The notes under the pieces: model-generated
The model's database searches: none
What the model was told of the DNA's origin: nothing
Seen by the model: the letters and a program-made list of their open reading frames with translations, nothing else
Shown here: in pieces, positions 40,177 through 48,781 of the stretch
Numbering within the stretch: position 1 is the stretch's first letter
How the letters are laid out: each line of letters opens with the position of its first letter
Made by a program: the position numbers and the translations under genes
DNA from: an uncultured Verrucomicrobiota bacterium
Lineage (GTDB): Bacteria; Verrucomicrobiota; Verrucomicrobiia; Opitutales; Intestinicryptomonadaceae
Length of the DNA stretch: 64,000 nucleotides
Assembly: GCA_949293415.1 (NCBI GenBank)
Contig: CASFDK010000037.1
Coordinates: forward strand, 62,001 to 126,000
Direction of reading: 5' to 3'

Positions 40177-41431
40177 AATTGCCTGTTGTGCCGTTTTTCT
40201 CGCGTGCACGTTAGGATGCGCCGCAGCGTATGCGCAGTCGGATTGGGCAAGGGCGGAGCTTCTGAACGCCCGCGCGGAAAGTACAAGGGCGGCCGCCGAA
40301 ATCTCGGCTGAACGCGGACGCGCCGTGCGGCGCATAGCCGCACTTGCGGCTGAGTCGGCAAAATTGGACGCGGAAATAGCGCGGGAAAACTCCGTCTTCG
40401 ACGGCTCGAAAACCCTCGCCGATAAATCGGCGTTCTACGATTCGGTCGCAAACACGCTTGCCGCCGACGTTTCGACGTATTGCGACGCTTCGCTGCCGTC
40501 CCGCGCGGTTTCCATCGCAAATGCGGCGGAGTATGCAAAGGCGGGGATTTCGAAACTGCGCGGCGGCGTTTTCGACCCGCTCGCGATGTCCGATTGCACG
40601 GTTCGCAGGGCGGGGCGCAATTCCGAAATTGCGGGGCGGCAATTCCGCGTCGGGGCTTGCCGTTACTTTGTCGGCGGCGGAACTGCGGGATTTTTGTCGG
40701 ACGGCGGCGTTTTGTACGGCGAGCGTTTCGCGCCGCAGATTCTCGATTTTGCGGAGGGGCGTTCCGATTTTCTGCCCTTCGATTTTTCGGGCGGCTCGCT
40801 TTACGACGAGTCTATAACCTCGCGCACGTTCGCCGAAGATATGCGGCGCGGCGGCATTTGGATGTTGCCGATTGTATTTTTCGGCGCGGTTTCGCTGTTG
40901 GCGGCGGTCGTCAAGATTTTTTCGTTTATGCGCATGAGGCGGCCTCCCGCAAATGCGGCGGAAAAGATTGCGGCGTTGCTCGAAAAGGGCGGCGAGTCCG
41001 CCGCGCTGAAGTTCGCGTCGGAGTGTCGAAGCCCGTACTGCGGCTTGCTTGCGGCTCTCGCACGTTCGCGCGGCGCGGACGCTTCGGCGTTCGACGAAAT
41101 TGCAAACGGTGCCGTTTTGTCGGCGGAGGGACGGCTTTTTTCAGGCTTGTCGGTGCTTTCGGTTACGGCGGCGGTCGCGCCGCTTTTCGGTCTGCTCGGC
41201 ACCGTTACGGGCATAATAAAAACGTTTTCCGATTTGGCTGAGCGGGGGGCCGAACGCGCGCAGTTCATCAGCGCGGGCATAGGCGAGGCGTTGATTACAA
41301 CCGAGTATGGGCTGATTGTGGCGATTCCCGCATTCGTGCTACACGCGGTGCTTTCACGCAGGGCGCGCGGTGTCGTTGCCGATATGGAAAAAATCGCGGC
41401 GGACTTTGCCGCGGCGGACAAAAAACGCTAA
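40166..41431 (+). CDS. MotA/TolQ/ExbB proton channel with N-terminal periplasmic extension
   Basis: A 421-aa protein: signal peptide (1-24), a coiled-coil periplasmic region (25-225), then the ExbB-like part with TM helices near 230-255, 325-350 and 372-395. The channel signature is 'TAAVAPLFGLLGTVTGIIKTF', followed by 'GIGEALITTEYGLIVAIPAFV'. The architecture equals the TtpC-type component of TonB systems in Vibrio and relatives. It is coupled by overlap to both neighbours. Confidence 0.87.
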   Translation: MKNRIACCAVFLACTLGCAAAYAQSDWARAELLNARAESTRAAAEISAERGRAVRRIAALAAESAKLDAEIARENSVFDGSKTLADKSAFYDSVANTLAADVSTYCDASLPSRAVSIANAAEYAKAGISKLRGGVFDPLAMSDCTVRRAGRNSEIAGRQFRVGACRYFVGGGTAGFLSDGGVLYGERFAPQILDFAEGRSDFLPFDFSGGSLYDESITSRTFAEDMRRGGIWMLPIVFFGAVSLLAAVVKIFSFMRMRRPPANAAEKIAALLEKGGESAALKFASECRSPYCGLLAALARSRGADASAFDEIANGAVLSAEGRLFSGLSVLSVTAAVAPLFGLLGTVTGIIKTFSDLAERGAERAQFISAGIGEALITTEYGLIVAIPAFVLHAVLSRRARGVVADMEKIAADFAAADKKR

Positions 41432-41976
41432 TGGAAGATTTTTGCGCACAGTTTGTCGGTGTTTTTTGCGCGGGCGGATATTTGATGTACCCGCTTGTGT
41501 TGCTTGCGCTATATATGTACTGGACGGGCTTCGGCATATGTTTTCGGGTACGCTCGCTAAACGCGCTTTGCTCCGATTCCGAAAAATTCGCGCGGGCTTT
41601 TGCCGATTTTGAGAAGTGCAACTATTCCGCGCAATGCGGCGGGGCGGGCGCGGAGGAGGCTTTCGACGGTCTCGGGGCGGAGCTGCTTTCGGGGGAGGAG
41701 CGCAGGCTCAAAATGCTGAAAATTCTTTCGTCGGTTGCGCCGCTTATCGGTCTGCTCGGCACGGTTGCGGGAATATCGGTTGCGATTGCCTCTTCGGGCG
41801 AATCGTCCGAGGGCGTTGCGCGCGGAATTTCGACCGCGCTCATAACGACGCAGGCGGGGCTTGTTGCGGCGATTCCCGCTTGGATTCTCGCGATGTCGGC
41901 TGCCGCGTCGATGCGCGTTTTGCGGATAAATTTGGCGCGGCGCACAGCCGAAATGCGCGGGAGGATTGCGCTGTGA
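41431..41976 (+). CDS. exbB: MotA/TolQ/ExbB proton channel protein
   Basis: A 181-aa protein with three TM helices. The conserved block is 'SSVAPLIGLLGTVAGISVAIASSG', followed by 'GISTALITTQAGLVAAIPAWI'. Its ATG starts at the last base of the preceding stop, and its stop overlaps the GTG start of exbD. With ExbD it forms the proton-driven motor that energises TonB. Confidence 0.9.
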   Translation: MEDFCAQFVGVFCAGGYLMYPLVLLALYMYWTGFGICFRVRSLNALCSDSEKFARAFADFEKCNYSAQCGGAGAEEAFDGLGAELLSGEERRLKMLKILSSVAPLIGLLGTVAGISVAIASSGESSEGVARGISTALITTQAGLVAAIPAWILAMSAAASMRVLRINLARRTAEMRGRIAL

Positions 41977-42377
41977 AACACCGCGGGCACATATTCGACG
42001 ATTCCGATTCCGACGGAGCGATAAACATTTCGCCGCTCATCGACGTGATTTTCATCCTGCTGATTTTCTTCATCGTAACGATGGTGTTTGCCGACGGAAA
42101 CGCGCTGAAGGTGGACGTGCCGAAAGCCGAAACCGCGTCGAAGCCCGACTCTTCGCCGCTTACGGTGGTCGTCCGCGCGGACTCCTCGCTTGAGGTCGGC
42201 GGCGAGCGGACTACCCTTGCGGGGCTCGAGTCGAAAATCCGCGCCCATTTGCGCAAAAACAAAGGCGTTGTTTTGCGCGGCGAGTCGAACGCGCCCGTTT
42301 CGGCGTTGGTTGCCGCGCTCGACTGCGCAAAGAAATGCGGGGCGGAGGAAATCTTCATTGCGGCGGACAAAAAATGA
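41973..42377 (+). CDS. exbD: ExbD-type biopolymer transport protein, GTG start
   Basis: A 134-aa protein. A short cytoplasmic N-terminus is followed by one TM helix whose Asp (ISPLIDVIFILLIFFIVT) is the proton-path residue, then a periplasmic domain. It starts with GTG at 41973-41975 inside a GTGA overlap with the exbB stop. GGGAGGA lies about 8 nt upstream, and no in-frame ATG is available at the right place. The next gene starts in a 4-bp overlap. Confidence 0.9.
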   Translation: MKHRGHIFDDSDSDGAINISPLIDVIFILLIFFIVTMVFADGNALKVDVPKAETASKPDSSPLTVVVRADSSLEVGGERTTLAGLESKIRAHLRKNKGVVLRGESNAPVSALVAALDCAKKCGAEEIFIAADKK

Positions 42378-43051
42378 ACGGCTTTTCCTGCAGAAAAAAT
42401 TTTTATGCGCAAAGCCTGCTGTGCTCGGTTTTGCTGACGGCGGCGGTGTTCGCTCTGCTTCCGCTTTCGGTGTCGGTTTCGTGGCGAGCGGACGATGCAA
42501 AGCCCGAGCTTGTGCGGGTGTACTCGCGCCCGTCCGCGAAAACTTCGGGTTCGGAACGCGCGCGCTCCGCCGAGCGGACGGGTCTGCCGAGCGCGCCGAA
42601 ATTCGCGGCTACCGCGCCTGTTTTTTCGTCGGATGTTCCGTCGCCCGATTTCGCGTCGGTTTCGGACGGAGCGCCGTCGTTCGGCGGGACGGGCGGAGCG
42701 TCGTTGGATGCCGATTTTTTCGGCTTTTCCGACGGTATCGGCGCGTCTTCGGAAATCGAGATTTTCGCCCTCGACGCCCTCGACTCGATTCCGCGCAGGC
42801 TCGATTCGACGAAAGTGCGCTATCCTCCGAAAATGCTATCGCGCGGCGCGGAGGGCGAGGTGCGGCTGAACGTTGTCGTGGACGAGTCCGGCAACACGCA
42901 GGTCGATTCCGTGGAGTATGCGAGCCGTCCCGAGTTCGTCGAGTGCGCCGTCGCCGCCGCTTCGAAATTCCGCTACGAATCCCCGAAAAAAAATGGCAGG
43001 GCGGTGAGGGCGAAATTCATTCTGCCGATTCCCTTTAAAATTTTGAAATGA
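42374..43051 (+). CDS. tonB: TonB energy transducer
   Basis: A 225-aa protein with an N-terminal TM segment (about 11-30), a Ser/Pro/Ala-rich periplasmic linker (55-125) and a C-terminal TonB domain: 'YPPKMLSRGAEGEVRLNVVVDESGNTQVDSVEYASRPEFVECAVAAA' then 'RAKFILPIPF'. It is 4-bp coupled on both sides. No TonB-dependent receptor is encoded in the window, so the cargo is unknown. Confidence 0.88.
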   Translation: MNGFSCRKNFYAQSLLCSVLLTAAVFALLPLSVSVSWRADDAKPELVRVYSRPSAKTSGSERARSAERTGLPSAPKFAATAPVFSSDVPSPDFASVSDGAPSFGGTGGASLDADFFGFSDGIGASSEIEIFALDALDSIPRRLDSTKVRYPPKMLSRGAEGEVRLNVVVDESGNTQVDSVEYASRPEFVECAVAAASKFRYESPKKNGRAVRAKFILPIPFKILK

Positions 43052-44286
43052 AAAAAATTTTTCCGATTTTTCTTCTGGTGTCGCTGGTTTTGCCGCTTTG
43101 CGCTGAGCCCGTGCCCTTCGGCGCGTCTCCGACGCTCTCGCGAGGCGAGTACGAAGCGGTGAAGGCTGCTTCGGAACAGACCGACACGGCAAAGGCGCTG
43201 GAGATTCTGCTTGACGCATCGCGCGGAAAAAACGCGGGCGCGGGCTTGTGGTTCAACCTCGGCAACGCGCAAATGCGCTCGGGCGACGGGGCGGCGGCGG
43301 TTCGGAGCTATGCAAAGGCGGTCGAACTTATGCCGTCGTTTTTCGCGGCGCGGCGCAACCTTGCGTTTGCGTTGTCGGAGCAGGGGCGCGATTCGGAAGC
43401 CGCCGAGCAGATGCGTTCGGCCCTCGCGCTTTCGGGCGGTTCCGACGCGCAGATTCTGCTTTGGTTTGCGTCGAAAAGTTCGCGGTCGGCGGACTATGCG
43501 GCGGCTCTTAATTTCTGCAATCAGGCGTTGCTTTACGCGCCCGAAAATTCCGACGCGCAATTCGCAAAGGCTTCGCTGCTTTGCCAAACGGGTTCTTTCG
43601 ACGAAGCCGAGCGGCTTGCCTCGAAGCTTGCCGACGGCGGAAAATCCGGCGCAAAGGCGGTCAGGCTCGTCGGCGTTTGCAGGGCGAAACGCGGAGACTT
43701 TTCGGGGGCGGCGGCGGCGTTCGAGATTCTGAAAAAGTCGAAAGCCGCAACAGAAGCCGATTTGGCTTTTTTGGGCGACGCGTATTTTCGATGCGCGCTC
43801 TATGCAAAAGCCGCCGAAAACTATGCGGTCGCAAAACGAACCGCATCGGTCGAGAACGCCGCGTATGCAATGCTCGATTCGGGCGATTTCGACGGCGCGG
43901 ATAAATTGGCGGAATCGATGCCAATGCCGCAGTCGCGCAAGTTTGCGGGGCTTGCGAAATTCGCTGCGGGCGATTTTGCGGCGGCGCAAAAGCTTCTCGA
44001 AGCGTACGTCGAAAAGGCAGGCGACGATTCGCGCGCGCTCTTTGCGCTCGCCGAAACGTGCGCGGGGCTGGGCGATTTCCCGCGCGCCGAAACGTTCTAC
44101 CACAGGGCGGCTTTCGACCCGAAGTTCGAGCTTGCCTCCCTCTACGGGTTGTTGCGTTCGGCTTTCGCAAAAAGGGACTATTTGGGCGCGCTTGAATATG
44201 CCCGCGCCGTGGAAAAAAAACAACCCTCGAAAGAGGTTTCGCTTTATGTCAAACATCTCGAATCTTTTGTCTCGCGCGCGCGGTAA
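43048..44286 (+). CDS. exported TPR-repeat protein of the TonB set
   Basis: A 412-aa protein with a signal peptide (about 1-16) and ten or more TPR-like helical pairs ('GLWFNLGNAQMRSGDGAAAVRSYAKAVELMP', 'LFALAETCAGLGDFPRAETFYHRAAFDP'). It is the last member of the six-gene TonB cassette, where a TPR protein is the usual partner. The folP start lies inside its 3' end (41-bp overlap), which ties the TonB and folate genes together. Confidence 0.85.
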   Translation: MKKIFPIFLLVSLVLPLCAEPVPFGASPTLSRGEYEAVKAASEQTDTAKALEILLDASRGKNAGAGLWFNLGNAQMRSGDGAAAVRSYAKAVELMPSFFAARRNLAFALSEQGRDSEAAEQMRSALALSGGSDAQILLWFASKSSRSADYAAALNFCNQALLYAPENSDAQFAKASLLCQTGSFDEAERLASKLADGGKSGAKAVRLVGVCRAKRGDFSGAAAAFEILKKSKAATEADLAFLGDAYFRCALYAKAAENYAVAKRTASVENAAYAMLDSGDFDGADKLAESMPMPQSRKFAGLAKFAAGDFAAAQKLLEAYVEKAGDDSRALFALAETCAGLGDFPRAETFYHRAAFDPKFELASLYGLLRSAFAKRDYLGALEYARAVEKKQPSKEVSLYVKHLESFVSRAR

Positions 44287-45082
44287 TTTTGCGCCGCTTG
44301 TGATGGGCGTGCTGAATGTTTCGCGCGATTCGTTTTCGGACGGCGGAAAATATTCCGACGACGCGTCCGCCGTCGCCCGCGCCGCGGAAATGCTGAGGGA
44401 GGGCGCGGACATAATCGACATCGGCGCGGAGTCTACGCGCCCCGACGCGACCCCTCTTTCCGCGGAGGACGAGCTTGCACTGCTGCTTCCGCGTCTGAAG
44501 GCGGTGAGGGCGGCTTTCGCGGACGTGCCGATTTCGGTCGATACGTACAAGGGCGAAGTCGCGCGGATTGCGCTCGAAAACGGCGCGGACATAGTAAACG
44601 ACGTGTTTGTGAAAGTAGAGGGCGGGCGTTGCGCAACCGCCGCCGCCGCCGCCGAGTTCGGGTGTCCGATTGTGCTTACCCACAACTGCCGAGGGGAGTC
44701 GGGCGGGGGCGATTTCTTCGCCTCGCTCGTGTGCGGGTTGGGCGAAAAAATTTCGGCGGCGGAAGCGGAGGGCGTGCCGCGCGAAAACATCGTGCTCGAC
44801 CCCGGTTTCGGCTTCGGAAAAACGGTCGCGCAGAACTTCGAGGCAGTCGCGAGACTCGGCGAACTGCGCGTCTTGGGGTGTCCGATTCTGCTCGGCGTTT
44901 CGAGAAAGTCGTCGCTCGGGGCGGTCGTCGGCGGCGATATGGATTTGCGCGACGATTCCACCGCCGCCGTTTCCGCGCTTGCAACTTTTGCAAAATCGGT
45001 AGATATTCTGAGGGTTCACAATGTGGTGAAGAACGTTGCGGCAATCAAAACCGCGTCGGAGATTTTAAAATGGACGAAATAA
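44246..45082 (+). CDS. folP: dihydropteroate synthase
   Basis: A 278-aa protein joining p-aminobenzoate to dihydropterin pyrophosphate. It has 'LVMGVLNVSRDSFSDGGKY', 'DIIDIGAESTRPDA', 'VSVDTYK'-type and 'VLDPGFGFGKT' loops, and 'LGVSRKSSLG' where SRKSF is usual. The last motif is HNVV rather than DVxE-like variants. It starts at ATG 44246 with AGAGG upstream, overlapping the TPR gene. First of folP-folB-folK. Confidence 0.92.
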   Translation: MSNISNLLSRARGNFAPLVMGVLNVSRDSFSDGGKYSDDASAVARAAEMLREGADIIDIGAESTRPDATPLSAEDELALLLPRLKAVRAAFADVPISVDTYKGEVARIALENGADIVNDVFVKVEGGRCATAAAAAEFGCPIVLTHNCRGESGGGDFFASLVCGLGEKISAAEAEGVPRENIVLDPGFGFGKTVAQNFEAVARLGELRVLGCPILLGVSRKSSLGAVVGGDMDLRDDSTAAVSALATFAKSVDILRVHNVVKNVAAIKTASEILKWTK

Positions 45083-45444
45083 AAATCGAAAACATAAAGC
45101 TCAGGGGCAAGCACGGCTGCTTCGCCGCCGAGCGCAACGAATACAGGGATTTTGAAGTGTCGCTGCGGCTTTTCCTGCCGCTCGACAGGGCGGCGAAAAC
45201 CGACGAACTTTCCGATACGGTCGACTATCCCGCCGCCGCGGCGATTGCCGAGGGCGTGCTTGCGGGCGAAAGCGTGCGGCTGATTGAAAAGCTCGCAGAT
45301 ATGATAGCCGAGCGGCTTTTCGTGCGCTTCCCGAATCTGTGCGCCGCCGAAGTGGAGGTTGCGAAAATCGGCGTGGATGTCGGCTACGACATCGGGCGCA
45401 TATCGACGAAAATCTACAGGGAACGCTCCCGATACATAAAATGA
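45070..45444 (+). CDS. folB: dihydroneopterin aldolase
   Basis: A 124-aa protein. It starts MDEIKIENIKLRGKHGCFAAERN with the substrate-binding segment, has 'LSDTVDYPAAAAIAEGVL', 'RLIEKLADMIAERLF' and 'AEVEVAKIGVDVGYDIGRIS'. It converts dihydroneopterin to hydroxymethyl-dihydropterin. It overlaps folP by 13 bp and folK by 4 bp. Confidence 0.92.
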   Translation: MDEIKIENIKLRGKHGCFAAERNEYRDFEVSLRLFLPLDRAAKTDELSDTVDYPAAAAIAEGVLAGESVRLIEKLADMIAERLFVRFPNLCAAEVEVAKIGVDVGYDIGRISTKIYRERSRYIK

Positions 45445-45932
45445 ACAGTCCTAAAAAAACAGTTTTGGCGTTGGGTTCGAACGTCGGCAACCGCCGCGAA
45501 AATCTCGTCCGCGCCGTCGCCGAAATCGGCAATTTCGCAAACGTGATTGCGCGTTCGCACATCTACGAAACCGAGCCGTCGGGGTACGCCGACCAGCGCG
45601 ATTTTCTAAACGCCGCGCTTTTGTGCGAGACGGTTTTCGAGCCGCTCGAACTGCTCGGGTTCTGCAAAAAAACCGAGTCGAAACTCGGGCGGATTCCGAT
45701 TTTTCCGAACGGACCGCGCGAAATCGACATCGACATAATATTCTACGAGGGCGCGAGGATTTCGTCAGACGTTCTCGAAATTCCGCATCCGCGTTGGCGG
45801 GAGCGCGATTTTGTTTTATCGCCGCTGTTCGACATTCTCGATTCAGCCGCAGTGTCGTTCGACTTCTGCGATGCGCTCGCCGACGTTCTCGGAAACGCGC
45901 AAAAAAAATACACGCCGTTCTCGTCTTTCTAA
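45441..45932 (+). CDS. folK: HPPK (2-amino-4-hydroxy-6-hydroxymethyldihydropteridine kinase)
   Basis: A 163-aa protein with 'LALGSNVGNRRENL', 'YETEPSGYADQRDFLNAAL', and the metal/ATP signature 'GPREIDIDIIFYEG' followed by 'PHPRWRERDFVLSPL'. It completes the pterin branch of folate synthesis. It is 4-bp coupled to folB and followed by rsmI after 2 bp. Confidence 0.95.
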   Translation: MNSPKKTVLALGSNVGNRRENLVRAVAEIGNFANVIARSHIYETEPSGYADQRDFLNAALLCETVFEPLELLGFCKKTESKLGRIPIFPNGPREIDIDIIFYEGARISSDVLEIPHPRWRERDFVLSPLFDILDSAAVSFDFCDALADVLGNAQKKYTPFSSF

Positions 45933-45934
45933 AT

Positions 45935-46630
45935 ATGTCGGACTCGTTTGGAACTCTCTACGTTGTTGCAACGCCCATCGGCAATATGGGCGACATCTCG
46001 GAACGCGCCGTCGAAACGCTGCGTTCCTGCGATGTCGTGGCGTGCGAGGACACGCGCGTAACGGGCAATCTTCTCAAACGTTTCGGAATCGCCAAGGAGA
46101 TGTTTGTCAACGAGGATTCGCGCGAACGCGGCGTGGCTCCCGCTCTGCTTGAAATTCTCAAGTCGGGCAGGAACGTCGCGCTGGTGAGCGACGCCGGAAC
46201 GCCGTGCGTCAGCGACCCCGGTTTCAGAATCGTGCGCGCCTGCCGCGCCTGCGGCGTAAGGGTCGTGCCCGTTCCTGGGGCGTGCGCGTTCGCGTCGGCG
46301 TTGTGCGCCTCGGGGCTTCCGAGCGACTCTTTTCTGTTTGCGGGCTTCCTCCCCGCGAAGACATCCGCCCGCAAAAACTTTTTCGAAAAGTACAAAGACT
46401 TCGGGCACACGCTGATTTTCTACGAATCGCCGTACCGCATCGAAAAATTCGCCGGCGACGCGCTCGAAGTTTTCGGCGGCGACCGTATCGTATGCTTCGC
46501 AAAGGAGATAACGAAGATGTTCGAACGCTTCTTTGTCGGCAGGCTTTCGGATGTGGCGGCGGAGCTTAAAAAATCGTCCACAAAGGGCGAATTTGTCGTG
46601 ATAGTAGCCCCCGACGGATTCGAATTATGA
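45935..46630 (+). CDS. rsmI: 16S rRNA 2'-O-ribose C1402 methyltransferase RsmI
   Basis: A 231-aa SAM-dependent methyltransferase (YraL family). It has 'LYVVATPIGNMGDISERAVETL', 'VACEDTRVTGNLLKRF', 'VALVSDAGTPCVSDPGFRIVRAC' and 'FYESPYRIEKF'. It lacks the C-terminal tail found in longer versions (E. coli 286 aa). Its stop overlaps the Ppx/GppA start by 4 bp. Confidence 0.94.
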   Translation: MSDSFGTLYVVATPIGNMGDISERAVETLRSCDVVACEDTRVTGNLLKRFGIAKEMFVNEDSRERGVAPALLEILKSGRNVALVSDAGTPCVSDPGFRIVRACRACGVRVVPVPGACAFASALCASGLPSDSFLFAGFLPAKTSARKNFFEKYKDFGHTLIFYESPYRIEKFAGDALEVFGGDRIVCFAKEITKMFERFFVGRLSDVAAELKKSSTKGEFVVIVAPDGFEL

Positions 46631-47502
46631 AGCCCGACATTCTCGCAATAGACATCGGTTCGAACACGATTAAGTGCCTGCTCGGGCGCGTCGAAAACGG
46701 CGCGGTTGTGCGCCTTTACGAGCGCACGCTCGACAGCCGCATTATGGGGCGCGGCGCGCTTGTCGCAAACGCCGCCGAGCTTGTCGCCGCCGCGGTTTCG
46801 GCTTTCAAAACCGACGCCGCGCAGGTTTCCCGAAACTTTTCGTGCGTTGCCGTCGCAACTTCCGCTCTGCGCGACAGTCCGCAAAAGGGCGGAATCGTCT
46901 CGTACGTCGCCGCCCGCACGGGAGTCGAAATCGACGTTATTTCGGGCGATGCCGAGGCGCGGCTTTCGTTTTTGGGCGCGATGTCGGATCCGCTCGTCGA
47001 TTCGTCGAAAAGGTGCGCCTATTTCGACTTGGGCGGCGGAAGTATGGAGGTCGTCGCGGGGCAATTCGGAACTGTCGGGTTTGCCCGCAGCATCGATGTC
47101 GGCGCGGTGCGGCTCACACGCGAGTGCGCGTCGAACGCCGGGTATTTCGAACGGTCGGCGGACGCGATACGAGCGGCTCTTGCCGGCTTTCCCGAAACCG
47201 AAATTATGGTCGGCGCGGGCGGCGCGGTGGTGGCGGCGCGTTTGATGAAGCAAAAATTGGGGCTTGGAGGTGCGGAAAATTCGCTTTCGTTGGCGGACAT
47301 TCAAAAGTGCTACGAAGCCGTTGCGCCGCTTTCGCCATCCGAACGCGTTGAAAAATTCTCCGTTCCTGCGGGACGCGCCGACATTCTGCCCGCGGCGTTC
47401 GCCTGCATAACCGAACTTATGCGCTATTTGCGCAAAGACCGTTTTGTCCACACGTTCAACAATATGCGCTACGGTATCGTTCTCGCCGAAAGCCGAAAAT
47501 AG
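46627..47502 (+). CDS. Ppx/GppA-type phosphatase (short form)
   Basis: A 291-aa protein with the actin-like ATPase-fold motifs 'AIDIGSNTIKCLLGR' (phosphate 1), 'SGDAEARLSFLGA' and 'FDLGGGSMEVVAG' (phosphate 2), and 'MVGAGGAVVAAR' (adenosine motif). Only the two-domain core is present. The C-terminal HD-like part of E. coli Ppx/GppA (about 500 aa) is missing, as in many bacterial exopolyphosphatase-like proteins. Substrate could be polyphosphate or pppGpp. Confidence 0.9.
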   Translation: MKPDILAIDIGSNTIKCLLGRVENGAVVRLYERTLDSRIMGRGALVANAAELVAAAVSAFKTDAAQVSRNFSCVAVATSALRDSPQKGGIVSYVAARTGVEIDVISGDAEARLSFLGAMSDPLVDSSKRCAYFDLGGGSMEVVAGQFGTVGFARSIDVGAVRLTRECASNAGYFERSADAIRAALAGFPETEIMVGAGGAVVAARLMKQKLGLGGAENSLSLADIQKCYEAVAPLSPSERVEKFSVPAGRADILPAAFACITELMRYLRKDRFVHTFNNMRYGIVLAESRK

Positions 47503-47601
47503 CCGCGTTTTGCTATTGACTTTACTCCGCCGCTTAAAAAATGTCTTCTCCGAACGGGGAATATTTCCGCCTAAAATATCAAACCAAAAAAAGGAACGTA
47601 T

Positions 47602-48618
47602 ATGAAGAAATTGTTTTTTCTTGCGGCAGCCGCAATCGCATCTCTGGCAACCGCCGCGCCGCAGCGCGTAATTCTCGACACCGACATAGGCAACGATGTG
47701 GACGACGCGCTCGCCCTCGCAATGCTCTACGACTATCAGGCGGCGGGAAGGGCGGACGTTGCCGCGGTGCTCGTCAACAAAGACTGCAAATATTCGCCCA
47801 TGTTTGTGTCGCTAATGAACGACTACTACGGTTTCAACTTCCCAATCGGTATGATACGCGACGGCAAGGAAAAGCCCGAATACAAGTATGTCGGCAAAAT
47901 CTGCCGCATGGCAAATCCCGACGGAACGTACAAATATTCGCGGTCGGTCGATGCCGATTCCGATATCGCCGATTCCGTCAAACTCGCCCGCAAGGTCTTG
48001 AGCGAAAGTGCCGACGGCGGTGTTGTCTACATCTCGATTGGATTTTCGACGAATATCGCGCGACTGTTCGATTCGCCCGCCGACGACATATCGCCGCTTT
48101 CGGGTAGGGAGTTGGTCGCGAAGAAAGTGAAATATTTTTCCGTAATGGCGGGGCAGTTCGGGGTAAATTCGAGAGCCAAGAAAATGAACCCAGAGTATAA
48201 TATCCGCTGCGACTTGCCCTCGGCAAAGAAGTTTGTTTCCGAGTGCCCCGTGCCGATTGTTTTCAGCGGCTTCGAAGTGGGGCAGTATATCGGTTTCCCG
48301 ACGGCGGATATCGAAAAACTTTCGGCGGACAATCCAGTGTCGGTAGCCTATAAACTCTATGCGCGCGACAGACAGGGACGCCTGTTCGATACGCGCGTAT
48401 ACGACCTTACGAGCGTCCTGTACGTTTTCTCGCCCGAATTTTTCAAGCTGTCCGAGGCTGGAACGGTCGTAGTAGACGACAACGCGATGACGGGCTTCAC
48501 CCCGAATGCAAACGGCAAGCACCGTTATATGATAATTCCCGAAAACGGCGGCGACGCGGCAATAGCAAAAGAGCTTTCGGCGAGGACGGTATCGTACAAA
48601 CCGAAAGCCGAGAGGTAA
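47602..48618 (+). CDS. secreted inosine-uridine nucleoside hydrolase-family protein
   Basis: A 338-aa protein with a signal peptide (1-18), then the IUNH signature 'VILDTDIGNDVDDALALAM', whose Asp residues bind Ca. The rest follows the fold loosely ('VVYISIGFSTNIARL', 'VPIVFSGFEVGQY', 'VYDLTSVLY'). Catalytic His near the C-terminus of classical enzymes is not obvious, but 'DLTSVLY' matches the DP/DLT region. Export points to scavenging of extracellular nucleosides, or another N-glycoside. 'AAAGGAAC' precedes the ATG. Confidence 0.86.
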   Translation: MKKLFFLAAAAIASLATAAPQRVILDTDIGNDVDDALALAMLYDYQAAGRADVAAVLVNKDCKYSPMFVSLMNDYYGFNFPIGMIRDGKEKPEYKYVGKICRMANPDGTYKYSRSVDADSDIADSVKLARKVLSESADGGVVYISIGFSTNIARLFDSPADDISPLSGRELVAKKVKYFSVMAGQFGVNSRAKKMNPEYNIRCDLPSAKKFVSECPVPIVFSGFEVGQYIGFPTADIEKLSADNPVSVAYKLYARDRQGRLFDTRVYDLTSVLYVFSPEFFKLSEAGTVVVDDNAMTGFTPNANGKHRYMIIPENGGDAAIAKELSARTVSYKPKAER

Positions 48619-48634
48619 AATATCGCAAAGCGTG

Positions 48635-48666
48635 AAAGCGGCAGCCAAGGCGGTATGCCGCTTTTT
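48635..48666 (+). terminator. terminator of the nucleoside hydrolase gene
   Basis: AAAGCGGCA (48635-48643) pairs with TGCCGCTTT (48656-48664), with further T following. Confidence 0.8.
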
Positions 48667-48723
48667 CGTACCCTAATGCGAATCCCGCGCCGATTGCGGT
48701 TCGGCGGCTTTTCCATTTCGGAT

Positions 48724-48762
48724 ACAAAAAAAACGACAGGGGTTATGAACCTCTGCCGTTTT
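48724..48762 (-). terminator. terminator of gyrB-gyrA
   Basis: Minus strand ACGGCAGAGGTT / AACCCCTGTCGT stem (with mismatches), loop CATA, followed by a run of eight T. A T-run on the plus side makes it usable in both directions. Confidence 0.85.
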
Positions 48763-48781
48763 TGTTTTTCGTTTTCCGATT

